The position numbers were made by a program, and so were the translations under genes. 64,000 bases of DNA from Evansella caseinilytica (GTDB lineage Bacteria > Bacillota > Bacilli > Bacillales > Salisediminibacteriaceae). This document shows, piece after piece, positions 53,956 to 62,837 of the stretch. Where the stretch lies: the NCBI RefSeq assembly GCF_900107275.1, contig NZ_FNPI01000011.1:1-64000 (forward strand), in the 5' to 3' direction. The notes below the pieces were generated by a model, which was not told the origin of the DNA, made no database searches, and saw only the letters and a list, made by a program, of their open reading frames with translations. Within the stretch, counting starts at the first letter, position 1; the number at the start of each line of letters is the position of its first letter.

Positions 53956-54873
53956 GTGAAATCTAGAATCGGTATGGTGGGATTAGGTGATATCGCGCAG
54001 AAAGCGTATTTACCTCTTCTTTCAAAGGAAACAGATTGGTTATTTGTAGGGGCATTTTCACCTAGTAGAGCAAAGAGAAAGGCCATCTGCAATCAGTATC
54101 GTATACAAGATTTTGATAGTGTGCAAGCATTGGCTCAAGAGTGTGATGCTGTATTTGTACATAGCTCTACTGCATCACACTATGAAGTCGTTTCACAATT
54201 ACTTAACAAAGGGGTCGATGTCTATGTCGATAAACCATTGGCAGCATCTGTCTCGGAAGCAGAAAAATTAGTCGAATTAAGTGAGAAACTAGGAAGAAAG
54301 CTCATGGTAGGATTTAATCGCCGTTTTGCTCCGATGTATGTAAAAGCAAAGGAAACAGCTAAACATATTGCTTGGGTGCGCATCGAAAAGCATAGAACGG
54401 ACAACGTCGGCCCATATTCTCATGAATTTACGCTGTTAGATGATTATCTGCACTTAGTCGATACCGCACGTTGGCTCGCTGACGGAGATCTCCGTGTGCT
54501 GCATGGGATGGTGGAAAAAAATAGTGAAAGTCAACTGTTATATGCACACCATCACTATGAATCTTCTCAACATGTGTCTTTCACTACAGCTATGCATCGA
54601 AAAGCGGGGACGAATTTTGAACAAATAGAACTAGTAACAGACGGAGCAATGATCCGTGTAAAAAACATGAATACGACAGAATTTGAAAAAGAAAATGCCG
54701 TCTCTACGACATTATCTTCTTCATGGGATACGACTTTAAAACAACGTGGTTTTGAAGATGCTGTACAGCATTTCATTTTTTGTATTCAACATGATGCGAA
54801 GCTGCTTATTGACGGAAGAGAAGGGTTAAAGTCACAACGACTTCTGGATCAGTTGTTAAAACAAAACAATTAG
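53956..54873 (+). CDS. Gfo/Idh/MocA family oxidoreductase
   Basis: About 305 residues: an N-terminal Rossmann fold (RIGMVGLGDIAQKAYLPLL), EKP-like motif DVYVDKPLAASVSEAEKLVELSE, then MVGFNRRFAP and a beta-sheet substrate domain (DDYLHLVDTARWLADGD). Resembles YceM/MviM-type members. It probably oxidises or reduces a sugar-like compound with NAD(P). GTG 53956 is the likely start, after GGTTGGTGGG. It is monocistronic; the downstream genes are broken and on the other strand. Confidence 0.87.
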   Translation: MKSRIGMVGLGDIAQKAYLPLLSKETDWLFVGAFSPSRAKRKAICNQYRIQDFDSVQALAQECDAVFVHSSTASHYEVVSQLLNKGVDVYVDKPLAASVSEAEKLVELSEKLGRKLMVGFNRRFAPMYVKAKETAKHIAWVRIEKHRTDNVGPYSHEFTLLDDYLHLVDTARWLADGDLRVLHGMVEKNSESQLLYAHHHYESSQHVSFTTAMHRKAGTNFEQIELVTDGAMIRVKNMNTTEFEKENAVSTTLSSSWDTTLKQRGFEDAVQHFIFCIQHDAKLLIDGREGLKSQRLLDQLLKQNN

Positions 54874-55034
54874 TTATAGGAGTAACTAGCGGGTGTGTTT
54901 GGAAGGTTTTGTTGCTAGTGCTTGGAACCGTTGCGTTCAATTACCCGGTCAGGATACCCGGTGATTTAGGGGGATTAGTCTCGCCCCCTTCCACTTGATT
55001 GACTATCCCGTTCATTGCTCCTTTATCAATCTGT

Positions 55035-55379
55035 TTAAGACTTTACTGAATTTAAAATAGGTATCTCCTCAAGCAAATGTTTCAAATGAATAGCATCCCA
55101 AGGCATATGCTCCATTATTCCTAATCCAACGACATCCGTTACTTCAGCTAGTTCTTTCATCAGGTGAAGCAGTTGCGGTAATTGCATGGTTCCCGCAGGA
55201 GAAAGATGATAAGGTGCTTCAGGATTGGCGAATAATAACGAACGAAACGCCTTTGGGTCAAGCACGTCTAAATCAAGGTGTATAGCCAGATACTTGATGT
55301 TGCTTTCTTTTATCCATTTTTTTATAGGTTCGGTACTGGTCATTAACGACAACCTCATCTCCTTCAATATCCCCCCCAT
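55035..55379 (-). pseudogene. Arginase/agmatinase-family C-terminal fragment
   Basis: The frame contains the second metal motif AIHLDLDVLDP and a plausible C-terminus (VVGLGIMEHMPWDAIHLKHLL), but the N-terminal half with the first metal residues is missing. Its upstream sequence runs into the FAD-protein fragment, so a deletion probably fused two genes. Confidence 0.7.
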
Positions 55380-55552
55380 GAAGAAACATCGCTATTTATG
55401 TAAGCAAAGGTTTGCGCCAGGAAATACATTCTTATTAGGATACTGGAACTCTCCGCCAGCCCATACAACAAATTTAGACTGACTCCTATACCTGCAGGTC
55501 CAGCGCCCACAATGATAACGTCATAATGACTTATGCAAATCAAAATAATCAC
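55380..55552 (-). pseudogene. FAD-dependent oxidoreductase N-terminal fragment
   Basis: Reads HYDVIIVGAGPAGIGVS, the dinucleotide-binding start of flavoproteins, then loses homology within 20 residues and stops. Only the first tenth of a normal gene remains. Confidence 0.65.
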
Positions 55553-55726
55553 CTCCCCAATAAAACGTAATTATTACGATTTATTGGCTGATATGATTCT
55601 CTACTTTTGTTGTTTTGTCAAACTAAACAATTTTACTCCTGAGCTTTTGCCAACATAGCTTGGTTAATCTGCCTGGCATCTGTATATAGCTTTAATGCTT
55701 GACTAAAGTAACAAAGGCTTAATTAC

Positions 55727-55878
55727 TTCGAACCAACTTGAAAACGATTACCTTGACTATGATGAATCTGCCGTTGAGTGTATAAGAACTATCCAGCTGT
55801 ATGAAACCGTAGAAGTAACGACTGAACAAATCAATGTCATTGTCAATTGTAAGGCTGACTATCCTTTTTCGATTTAAG
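55727..55878 (+). pseudogene. Unidentified 3' coding remnant
   Basis: An open stretch reads DYLDYDESAVECIRTIQLYE, then VEVTTEQINVIVNCKADYPF, and ends in TAA. No start or ribosome binding site; family unknown. The surrounding 447-bp gap (55553-55999) holds nothing else I can assign. Confidence 0.3.
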
Positions 55879-55999
55879 GATTATTTAATATTTGAATAAG
55901 AAATCATTAATTTTTACATTCTATGATAATGACATCAGCAATTAAGACATAGGGTCGATTGCTTTTAGAACTAAATTTGGAGAAGGAAGGAGTGAAAAC

Positions 56000-56191
56000 A
56001 TGAGAACAATTATATTCGTTTTATTAGGTTGGATTGGCGGACATCTATTAGGTAGTGGCTTTATAAAACTATTGTTGTTTATCTTTGATATCGATGTAAC
56101 GAATGTACCATTTGTTATTTTGTTACTACCGTATCTCAGCGCACTTGGTCTGGCATTTGCACTGCCAATCATAGATAAAGCGAAACAATAA
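56000..56191 (+). CDS. Small membrane protein of an ABC operon
   Basis: 63 residues with two hydrophobic helices (IIFVLLGWIGGHLLGSGF and PFVILLLPYLSALGLAFALP). GAAGGAAGGAG precedes the ATG and the permease gene starts 14 bp after the stop, so it belongs to the same operon. I do not recognise it. A small accessory subunit of the transporter is plausible. Confidence 0.65.
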   Translation: MRTIIFVLLGWIGGHLLGSGFIKLLLFIFDIDVTNVPFVILLLPYLSALGLAFALPIIDKAKQ

Positions 56192-56205
56192 AGGAGGAAG
56201 AAGGA

Positions 56206-57270
56206 ATGTTTCTCGCATTAAAAGAAGTGGGACAATCAAAAATAAGGTACACATTAATTAGTTTAATCATGATCGCTATTCTCTTTTTAGTATTTTTCAT
56301 TACTGGCTTGGCAAATGGCTTATCTTTTGCTGATAGTTCTTCATTACAAAATTTAAAAACAGATTATATCGTAACGAATGAAGAGGCTGATGGGGCTGTG
56401 ATAAATTCTACATTGTCAGAAGACCAATTAAAAACGATTGAGGAGCAATTAAATCAACAATCGACGCCCTTTTCTTTAACCATTTCAGCCGTAGAAGATA
56501 AACAAGGAAAAGAGGTCAACGTTGCGTATTTTTCAGTAGATACAGAAAAATACTCTGACATAGAAATCATAGAGGGGAAAAATATAAGTGAACTAACTGG
56601 AAATGAAGTTATCATTAACGAAAATATAAAAAATCATGGATATGAGTTAAATGACATTATTGTTGATAAAATTTCCGATACCCCAATGAAAATTGCAGGC
56701 TTTTCTAAAAATCAGACATACACATTTCTACCCGTTATTTATGCAGATTTTGACTTAGGCATGAGCAATATTTATGGTGACGAGCCTTCCTATAATGCGG
56801 TTTTGTATACGGGGGAAAAGGTTGACATTTCAGGATTCGATACATTGACAAAAAATGAAGCTGTTAAGTCAATACCCGGATATACAGAAACTCAAGGCTC
56901 TTTAATGATGATGGTTGTATTTTTGTTTATCATTTCTGCTTTTGTTTCAACCGTCTTTTTCTTCATCATTACGATACAAAAGTTAAATCAATTTGGGATT
57001 TTAAAAGCAGTGGGAGCGGATACAAAATATATTGCTAAAAGTATTTTCATTCAAGTTATTTTGTTAACTACAATAGGATTATCTTTAAGTGGATTGGCGA
57101 TATATGGAATAACTCAATTACTGCCGGGTGAAATGCCGTTTAAAATATCACCAACATTAATGCTAGGTACAGCAGGGTTATTTTTAGTACTAAACTTATT
57201 AGGATCTTTATTATCTGTCTATAAAGTAGCGAAAATCGATGCGTTAGAGGCAATCGGGAGGGTAGAATAA
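56206..57270 (+). CDS. FtsX-type ABC permease, HrtB-like
   Basis: 354 residues: an N-terminal helix after LALKEVGQSKIRYTLISL, an extracellular domain (about residues 45-235) and three C-terminal helices, the four-helix MacB/HrtB layout. The opening closely resembles haem-exporter permeases (HrtB) from memory. Such systems export haem or membrane-toxic compounds. AAAGGAGGAAG precedes the ATG. It overlaps the ATPase by one base (TAATG). Confidence 0.85.
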   Translation: MFLALKEVGQSKIRYTLISLIMIAILFLVFFITGLANGLSFADSSSLQNLKTDYIVTNEEADGAVINSTLSEDQLKTIEEQLNQQSTPFSLTISAVEDKQGKEVNVAYFSVDTEKYSDIEIIEGKNISELTGNEVIINENIKNHGYELNDIIVDKISDTPMKIAGFSKNQTYTFLPVIYADFDLGMSNIYGDEPSYNAVLYTGEKVDISGFDTLTKNEAVKSIPGYTETQGSLMMMVVFLFIISAFVSTVFFFIITIQKLNQFGILKAVGADTKYIAKSIFIQVILLTTIGLSLSGLAIYGITQLLPGEMPFKISPTLMLGTAGLFLVLNLLGSLLSVYKVAKIDALEAIGRVE

Positions 57271-57953
57271 TGTCAAAGGAAATGTTAAGACTGGAGAATG
57301 TATCAAAAGAATTTGGAGATGGAGATTCAACGATTACTATCTTAAAAAATATATCATTATCAATAAATACGGGTGAATTCGTTGCAATTGTTGGACCGTC
57401 TGGATCAGGAAAAAGCACACTGCTTTCCATTGTAGGGGCGTTATTAACCCCTAGCAATGGAAGCGTGATGATAGACGGTGAAAATATTACAGCGTATAAA
57501 TCACGTAGACTAACTTCTGTGAGGTCGAACAAAGTAGGTTTTATATTTCAATCGGCAAATTTAATACCCTATTTAACAGTTAAAGATCAATTGATGTTAA
57601 TAAGCGATATTACACAAAACAATAAAAGAGAGAGCCTGAACAAAGCGAAGAAATTGCTTAATGACTTAGGAATAAGCCATAGAATGAAAAATTATCCGAA
57701 CAAATTATCGGGTGGTGAAAAACAAAGAGTGGCTATTGCCAGAGCATTTATGAATGATCCAGATATTGTATTAGCTGATGAACCAACTGCCAGCTTAGAT
57801 TCTGAACGAGGCAGAAAAGTGGTGGAAATGATATCTTATGAAGTGAAATCCAGAAATAAAGCAGCAATAATGGTCACTCACGACGAGAGAATGTTAGATT
57901 TATGTGATCGAACTTTATATATTGAAGACGGGAAAATGTTGGAGCGAGCATAA
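57270..57953 (+). CDS. ABC transporter ATP-binding protein, HrtA/LolD-like
   Basis: 227 residues: Walker A GPSGSGKST, Q-loop FIFQSANLIPYLT, signature LSGGEKQRVAIARA, Walker B VLADEPTASLD and switch VTHDERML. It pairs with the HrtB-like permease just upstream. Substrate is uncertain between haem and antimicrobial compounds. Confidence 0.9.
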   Translation: MSKEMLRLENVSKEFGDGDSTITILKNISLSINTGEFVAIVGPSGSGKSTLLSIVGALLTPSNGSVMIDGENITAYKSRRLTSVRSNKVGFIFQSANLIPYLTVKDQLMLISDITQNNKRESLNKAKKLLNDLGISHRMKNYPNKLSGGEKQRVAIARAFMNDPDIVLADEPTASLDSERGRKVVEMISYEVKSRNKAAIMVTHDERMLDLCDRTLYIEDGKMLERA

Positions 57954-57972
57954 TCATTACATGAGGATTTAT

Positions 57973-58025
57973 ACTATACATTGGCTAGCAAAACTATTGC
58001 ATTCACAGCCAGTGTATAGTTTTCT
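57973..58025 (+). terminator. Probable terminator/attenuator between transporter and kinase genes
   Basis: ACTATACA pairs with TGTATAGT, with an inner GGCT/GCC stretch, followed by TTTTCTT. It may reduce read-through from the transporter genes into the two-component genes. Confidence 0.6.
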
Positions 58026-58094
58026 TAAATAGGAATTAAAATATTTATGGTTAATTCTTTCTCCAAATAATTAGTTATTTTTTTTCATAAGCAG

Positions 58095-59192
58095 GTGATA
58101 GCGTTGTCAATCAAGAAAAGATTGCTTTACTCAAATATAGGTATGATCATTATTCCGATTTTTGTCGTCTTGATACTTGAAATGTTTCTTGGTTATTTAT
58201 TGTTTATTGTGTACGAAGGTAATCCACAAGGAACAGAATTAAACTGGTTTATCGGAATTCGATTTGTAGGTATGCTATTCATTTTAGTGATAACGAATGG
58301 CTTGCTTACTTATTTTGTATCGAAAAGTATTATTAACCCTATTAAGAAACTGTCTAATGCAGCAAAAAAAATCAGCGAGGGCGATTTGGATTTTAGTGTC
58401 GCTTCAGATAAGAAAGATGAATTAGGTGACCTTTCCAATACTTTTGACAGGATGCGTTTGGATTTAAAAGAGGCGAAAGCGGATCAATTGCGATATGAGC
58501 AAAATCGTAAGGAGTTGATTGCGAGTATTTCTCATGATTTAAAAACACCGTTAACATCTATAAAAGGCTATGTCATTGGTATTCAAGATGGAGTGGCAAA
58601 CACACCAGAGAAATTAGCTCGTTACATGGAAATAATCTATAATAAGGCAAATGATATGGATGGCTTAATTGATGAATTTTTTTTATACTCAAAATTAAAT
58701 TTAGAACGTGTCCCTTTTAAGTTTGAGAAGATTGACCTGTATTCATTTTTCACCGATTTTATTGATGAATTAAATCTTAGTATAGAAAAGGATCAAGGTA
58801 CTGCAACGTTATTCGCTAATACGGAGGACTCTTATATTGTAAAGGCTGATCGGGAGCAGTTAAAGCGGGCGGTAACAAATATCATCCAAAACAGTTTGAA
58901 GTATATGGATAAGGATCATAAACAAGTCCAAGTTTTTTTGAAATCTGAATCAGATCGGGTTATTGTGAAGATGGAGGATAATGGAATTGGAGTATCTACA
59001 GAAGACCTGCCGTACATTTTTGAGAGCTTTTATCGCACTGATTCATCAAGAAACTCCCAGACTGGCGGCAGTGGGCTTGGATTATCAATCGTTAAAAAAA
59101 TTATAAATGAACATGGCGGAACCATTTGGGCTGACAGCAAACTAGGAGCAGGCACGAGTATAAATTTCACACTGGAGAAGGTGATTGAATGA
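58095..59192 (+). CDS. Sensor histidine kinase with HAMP domain
   Basis: 365 residues: two membrane helices (about 14-38 and 55-75), a HAMP domain (INPIKKLSNAAKKISEGDLDF), phospho-acceptor His147 in ASISHDLKTPLTSIKGY, N box IIQNSLKYM and G box GGSGLGLSIVKKI. The extracellular loop is short. It differs from HssS in length, so it is not an obvious haem sensor. GTG at 58095 and TTG at 58104 are both possible starts; AGGTGA is nearer the TTG. Overlaps the regulator by 4 bp. Confidence 0.88.
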   Translation: MIALSIKKRLLYSNIGMIIIPIFVVLILEMFLGYLLFIVYEGNPQGTELNWFIGIRFVGMLFILVITNGLLTYFVSKSIINPIKKLSNAAKKISEGDLDFSVASDKKDELGDLSNTFDRMRLDLKEAKADQLRYEQNRKELIASISHDLKTPLTSIKGYVIGIQDGVANTPEKLARYMEIIYNKANDMDGLIDEFFLYSKLNLERVPFKFEKIDLYSFFTDFIDELNLSIEKDQGTATLFANTEDSYIVKADREQLKRAVTNIIQNSLKYMDKDHKQVQVFLKSESDRVIVKMEDNGIGVSTEDLPYIFESFYRTDSSRNSQTGGSGLGLSIVKKIINEHGGTIWADSKLGAGTSINFTLEKVIE

Positions 59193-59899
59193 AAAAAATA
59201 TTAATCATTGAGGATGAAGATAGTATTGCAGAATTAGAGAGAGATTATTTGGAGGTTAATGGGTTTTCTAGTGATATTGCGAAAACGGGCGAGGACGGAT
59301 TGAGAATGGCAAAATCAACTGTTTATAACTTGATTCTGTTGGATTTAATGCTTCCTGGAATGGATGGATTTGAATTATGTAAACAGCTAAGGAAAACGCT
59401 CGATATACCGATTTTAATGATAACAGCCAGAAAAGAAGATATAGACAAAATACGGGGATTCGACCGTGGCGCCGATGATTATATTGTAAAGCCTTTTAAT
59501 CCAAATGAGTTGGTTGCCAGGGTTAAAGCCCATTTATCCAGGTATGAACGGTTAGTTAATCGCAATAGTGAATCAAACGATATCCAGGTGGAAGGATTAT
59601 TCATTGATCGAAACTCGAGGCGTGTTTTTTTACATGGTGAGGAGAAAATGTTCACTGCGAAGGAATTCGATCTAGTAGTCTTTTTAGCAACAAATCCAAA
59701 CAGAGTGTTTAGCAAGGCGCATCTATTTGAGCGTATATGGGGTATTGATTCAATTGGAGATTTAACTACTGTGACAGTGCATATTCGGAAGATAAGGGAG
59801 AAAATAGAACAGGATCCTTCCAATCCAAAATTTATTGAAACCATTTGGGGAGTAGGATACCGTTTTATAAAGGAAGATCCAAGACATAAAATAAACTAA
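59189..59899 (+). CDS. OmpR-family response regulator
   Basis: 236 residues: receiver with phospho-acceptor Asp52 (LLDLMLPGMDG) and VKPFNPNEL, then a winged helix (FTAKEFDLVVFLATNPNRVF, VTVHIRKIREKIE, IWGVGYRF). It completes a unit of small membrane protein, permease, ATPase, kinase and regulator; it probably controls that transporter. The interspersed repeat starts just 2 bp after its stop, so the repeat's hairpins may end the transcript. Confidence 0.92.
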   Translation: MKKILIIEDEDSIAELERDYLEVNGFSSDIAKTGEDGLRMAKSTVYNLILLDLMLPGMDGFELCKQLRKTLDIPILMITARKEDIDKIRGFDRGADDYIVKPFNPNELVARVKAHLSRYERLVNRNSESNDIQVEGLFIDRNSRRVFLHGEEKMFTAKEFDLVVFLATNPNRVFSKAHLFERIWGIDSIGDLTTVTVHIRKIREKIEQDPSNPKFIETIWGVGYRFIKEDPRHKIN

Positions 59900-59900
59900 A

Positions 59901-60318
59901 GAGGGTGTATCAAAAGCCAAAACTATAAGAGTCTGATCAAAAAGGCAATGGCTCCGCACGATGCGCCCCAATTCCGCCTAAGTGCTGCCCACGTCCTATG
60001 GGCAACGGCGAAATGTCGTCATCCTGACTCCAAGAAAACCACTCACAGCCGGCCTGAAAAGAATACATCGGCTCCACCCATTGCTTCGTGCTTGTTCAAA
60101 AAGATAAAAACTGATCTTTTTGAACAAATACTATAAAAAAATATCAGGGCAATGGCTCCGTGCTTGTCTCTTCCTCTGCCAGTATTGCACTGTGATGTCG
60201 ATCCAAGTGCCATCGCGCGCGATGACACAATGAGACAGCTCGCAGCTTCCCAGTGAAGAATGGCTCATTGCTTCGTGCTTGTTTAAAAAGATAAAAAGCG
60301 ATCTTTTTGAACAAACAA
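59901..60318 (+). repeat. Interspersed repeat family, copy 7 (composite)
   Basis: Left end GAGGGTGTATCAAAAGCC. It contains two terminal-type hairpins (TTGTTCAAAAAGAT / ATCTTTTTGAACAAAT near 60093-60128, and TTGTTTAAAAAGAT / ATCTTTTTGAACAAAC near 60281-60316), so two units are joined. The second carries the CCATCGCGCGCGATG segment seen in copies 3 and 8. Confidence 0.88.
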
Positions 60319-60358
60319 TTGAAATTATTAGGAAATAGTCAAATCAGAAGGATAAAAC

Positions 60359-60387
60359 TTGACGTTGTTAAATATAAAAGTTATCAT
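60359..60387 (+). promoter_or_regulatory. Promoter of the Rrf2-family gene
   Basis: TTGACG (60359-60364), a 17-bp spacer and TATCAT (60382-60387), 39 bp before the start codon. Confidence 0.65.
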
Positions 60388-60425
60388 GGATATGCAAAGT
60401 CTTTAATTGAGGTGAACACTGCGTT

Positions 60426-60827
60426 ATGAAGTATTCGAAAGCGACAAACTATGCACTGCACACAATGCTGTTTCTTGCAGCAGCCACCCCAAATAAGTTT
60501 GTCGGCGTTCAGCAACTGGCGGAGCGGCAGGAGGTTTCGTCTACGTATTTATCGAAAATACTGACCAAGCTTGCGAAGGCGGGAATGATTGAATCCGTTT
60601 CAGGCGCCAATGGCGGATATAGACTAAAACGGGATTGGGAAGAGGTTTCGTTCCTTGATGTCATTCACGCAATTGAAGGTACAGCCTCCTTGTTCGACTG
60701 CGATTTGAACCATGGGCCAGAATGTTTGATTCAGAAGGTGATGGTCTCGGCGGAAGAGAAAATGGAGGATTGCTTGAGAGAGCAAAAAATAGCTGATCTT
60801 GCCAAAAAAGTAGCGCTTGATTTATGA
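60426..60827 (+). CDS. Rrf2-family transcriptional regulator
   Basis: 133 residues: winged helix (KYSKATNYALHTMLFLA, VGVQQLAERQEVSSTYLSKILTKLAKAGMI, GANGGYRL) and a C-terminal helix with two cysteines (LFDCDLNHGPECLIQK). The spacing does not match the three-cysteine Fe-S set of NsrR/IscR; a thiol or redox switch is possible. It is followed by a thioredoxin-reductase-like enzyme and a methyltransferase, which it may control. GAGGTGAACAC precedes the ATG. Confidence 0.88.
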   Translation: MKYSKATNYALHTMLFLAAATPNKFVGVQQLAERQEVSSTYLSKILTKLAKAGMIESVSGANGGYRLKRDWEEVSFLDVIHAIEGTASLFDCDLNHGPECLIQKVMVSAEEKMEDCLREQKIADLAKKVALDL

Positions 60828-60934
60828 TGGCGGCTATTTTTTTGAAATAATGAAAGATATAATGACTCTTTAAAGTCTGTTTTATTTTATCCGTTAATGG
60901 CGGAAATTAAAGATTGATGGAGGTGCTTAAAAAT

Positions 60935-61852
60935 ATGGAAAAACAACAGCTAGATGTAGCCATTATCGGCGGGGGACCGGCAGGGTTGAATGCCGCCCTT
61001 GTGCTGGGACGGGCGAGGAAACAGGTGGCAGTGATTGATGAAGGCCGTCCCCGCAATGCGGTGACTCGCGAAGCTCACGGGTTTCTTACCCGGGACGGGA
61101 TAAGTCCGGCTGATTTTCGGCGAATAGCAAAGGAAGAAATCAGCGCTTATCCCAACGTCTGTTTTGTGGCGGATACGGTTGTGTCGATTGCGGGAGCGGA
61201 CGGTCAGTTTCAAATAGCGACTGCCCAGGGAATCACTTTTGTAAGCAAGAAGCTGCTGTTTGCCGTCGGCATGAAGGATCGACCGCTGGATATTCCGGGG
61301 CTTACGGAGGTTTATGGAAAAAGCGCCTTCGTCTGTCCGTATTGCGATGGCTGGGAATTAAGGGATGAATCGCTTGTCGTCATTAACAAGGGGGAAGAAC
61401 TTCTGCACTTTGCACCGATTATATCCGGATGGACGGATCGTTTTACCATCTGCACAAACGGACCTGATGAACTGACGGAGGATCAACGGGAGGAGCTGAG
61501 GCGGCATCAAGTGCCAGTGTACGATTCACCGATCCGATCCATTGATTCAAACGACGGGATCGTACATCAGGTTGTTCTTGAGGATGGGACGACAATTCCA
61601 TGCAGGGGGATCTTTTTTAAACCGGAGCTGATCCCTGGCTCGGATCTGCCGCAATCGATTGGATGCGACATCACGGAAGCGGGAATGGTTATCGTCGATG
61701 ACTTCGGAAAAACGAATATTCCAGGTGTCTATAGTGCCGGGGATGCGGCATCTAAAATGTATCAGGCCATCGCCGCTGCTTCTATGGGCGCGCTAACCGC
61801 CGCAGCCATAAACAATGAACTGAACATGGAGGGGTGGAAACGAAACGGGTGA
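60935..61852 (+). CDS. Thioredoxin-reductase-like NAD(P)/FAD oxidoreductase
   Basis: 305 residues: FAD motif VAIIGGGPAGLNAALVLGRA, a CPYCDG redox-type pair in mid-protein (FVCPYCDGWELRD), and the C-terminal FAD motif NIPGVYSAGDAAS. The NADPH motif is weak (VVINKGEELLHFAP instead of GGGDSA), so it is not classical TrxB; ferredoxin/bacillithiol-disulfide-type reductases are possible. GGAGGT places the start at 60935. Confidence 0.85.
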   Translation: MEKQQLDVAIIGGGPAGLNAALVLGRARKQVAVIDEGRPRNAVTREAHGFLTRDGISPADFRRIAKEEISAYPNVCFVADTVVSIAGADGQFQIATAQGITFVSKKLLFAVGMKDRPLDIPGLTEVYGKSAFVCPYCDGWELRDESLVVINKGEELLHFAPIISGWTDRFTICTNGPDELTEDQREELRRHQVPVYDSPIRSIDSNDGIVHQVVLEDGTTIPCRGIFFKPELIPGSDLPQSIGCDITEAGMVIVDDFGKTNIPGVYSAGDAASKMYQAIAAASMGALTAAAINNELNMEGWKRNG

Positions 61853-62097
61853 AAAGCGGTTACTCATGCAGTTGAAAGGACATCCGAAGGTTAGTAAGTG
61901 ATGAGCTCCGCTTTTCCATGCGGGATGGAAGGTGGAGCGTCAGGAGAACAGAACGATTGCTTCCTTGGAGACTTCGGCGTTTGCCGTTTCGCGTATGTAG
62001 CAAAAAGTAATTGCGAAGGTCAGATTACTGACTTGAAAGGCATTCAAATGGAGGGGATGCCAGCTAAAAAAATTTTCAAACAGAGGGAGTGACTAGC

Positions 62098-62796
62098 ATG
62101 ACGTTGGAGTTTTCGTTCGATGCCAAAATGGCGCTTGCTTACGAGAAAAATACTCGAATCTCAGTGCCCACCTATGACACGTTATTTGAAATGATCCAAT
62201 CGTATTTTCGAATGCAATTGGGCGAAAAAGCGGCATCGTTGCTTGTTGTCGGTGCCGGCGGCGGCAATGAACTTTCCGCGTGGGGTCCGACTAACCCGAA
62301 CTGGACGTTCACCGGAGTTGATCCTACTGTGGAGATGCTGAAGCTTGCTCAACAGAAAGCAGTTCAGCTCGGGATAGAAAGCCGTGTCAGACTTATTCAG
62401 GGAAAGATTGGCGACCTGCCGCGACACGATGGAAAGTTTGACGCGGCAAGTTGTATCTTGGTGCTGCACTTCATTCACGATGAACAAGAGAAGTTGGAGC
62501 TGCTAGAAACGGTGAAGGCTCATTTGAAACCGGGCGCCCCATTTGTGCTCGTAAGTGCGTACGGAGATCGCGATGGTGGCGAACTTCAAGACAGAATAAA
62601 CGTGTGGAAAAGCTTTTTTTTAGATGCCGGAAATGAACCATCTAAAGTGGATGAGATGGTAACCAAAGTTCTGACGCAACTTTCTTTCCTTCCTGAAAGA
62701 CAGATCACATCTCTGTTGACGGCAGCGGGCTTTACCAGTATTACCCGCTTTTATTCCACAGGACCTTTTGCGGGCTGGATTTGTCATGCGGAATGA
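62098..62796 (+). CDS. Class I SAM-dependent methyltransferase
   Basis: 232 residues: SAM motif I LLVVGAGGGNELSAWG, acidic loop FTGVDPTVEMLKLA, motif II FDAASCILVLHFIHDE and motif III LKPGAPFVLVSAYGD. Substrate unknown. ATG 62098 follows AGAGGGAGTGACTAGC; the GTG at 62089 overlaps the binding site. Co-location with the Rrf2 regulator and reductase suggests a shared stress role, but a 245-bp gap without a clear gene separates it. Confidence 0.85.
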   Translation: MTLEFSFDAKMALAYEKNTRISVPTYDTLFEMIQSYFRMQLGEKAASLLVVGAGGGNELSAWGPTNPNWTFTGVDPTVEMLKLAQQKAVQLGIESRVRLIQGKIGDLPRHDGKFDAASCILVLHFIHDEQEKLELLETVKAHLKPGAPFVLVSAYGDRDGGELQDRINVWKSFFLDAGNEPSKVDEMVTKVLTQLSFLPERQITSLLTAAGFTSITRFYSTGPFAGWICHAE

Positions 62797-62837
62797 ATAA
62801 TCGTGAAAAAACAAGGAATAAGTTAACCTGTTGCATT

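Noticed and set aside
56206-59899. True HrtAB-HssRS haem detoxification system
   Set aside because: The permease and ATPase resemble HrtBA, but the kinase is about 90 residues shorter than typical HssS and gene order differs, so the haem role was not asserted.
59948-60136. Open frames inside the interspersed repeats (also 2891-3103, 16235-16468, 38148-38378, 50784-51008, 62831-63085, 62980-63351)
   Set aside because: The frames recur only because the DNA repeats; they run on both strands, shift between copies and have no start signals or protein-like composition.
61898-62092. 64-codon frame between the reductase and methyltransferase genes
   Set aside because: No convincing ribosome binding site or family resemblance; unusual composition for a Bacillus protein. 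Possibly a decayed frame.
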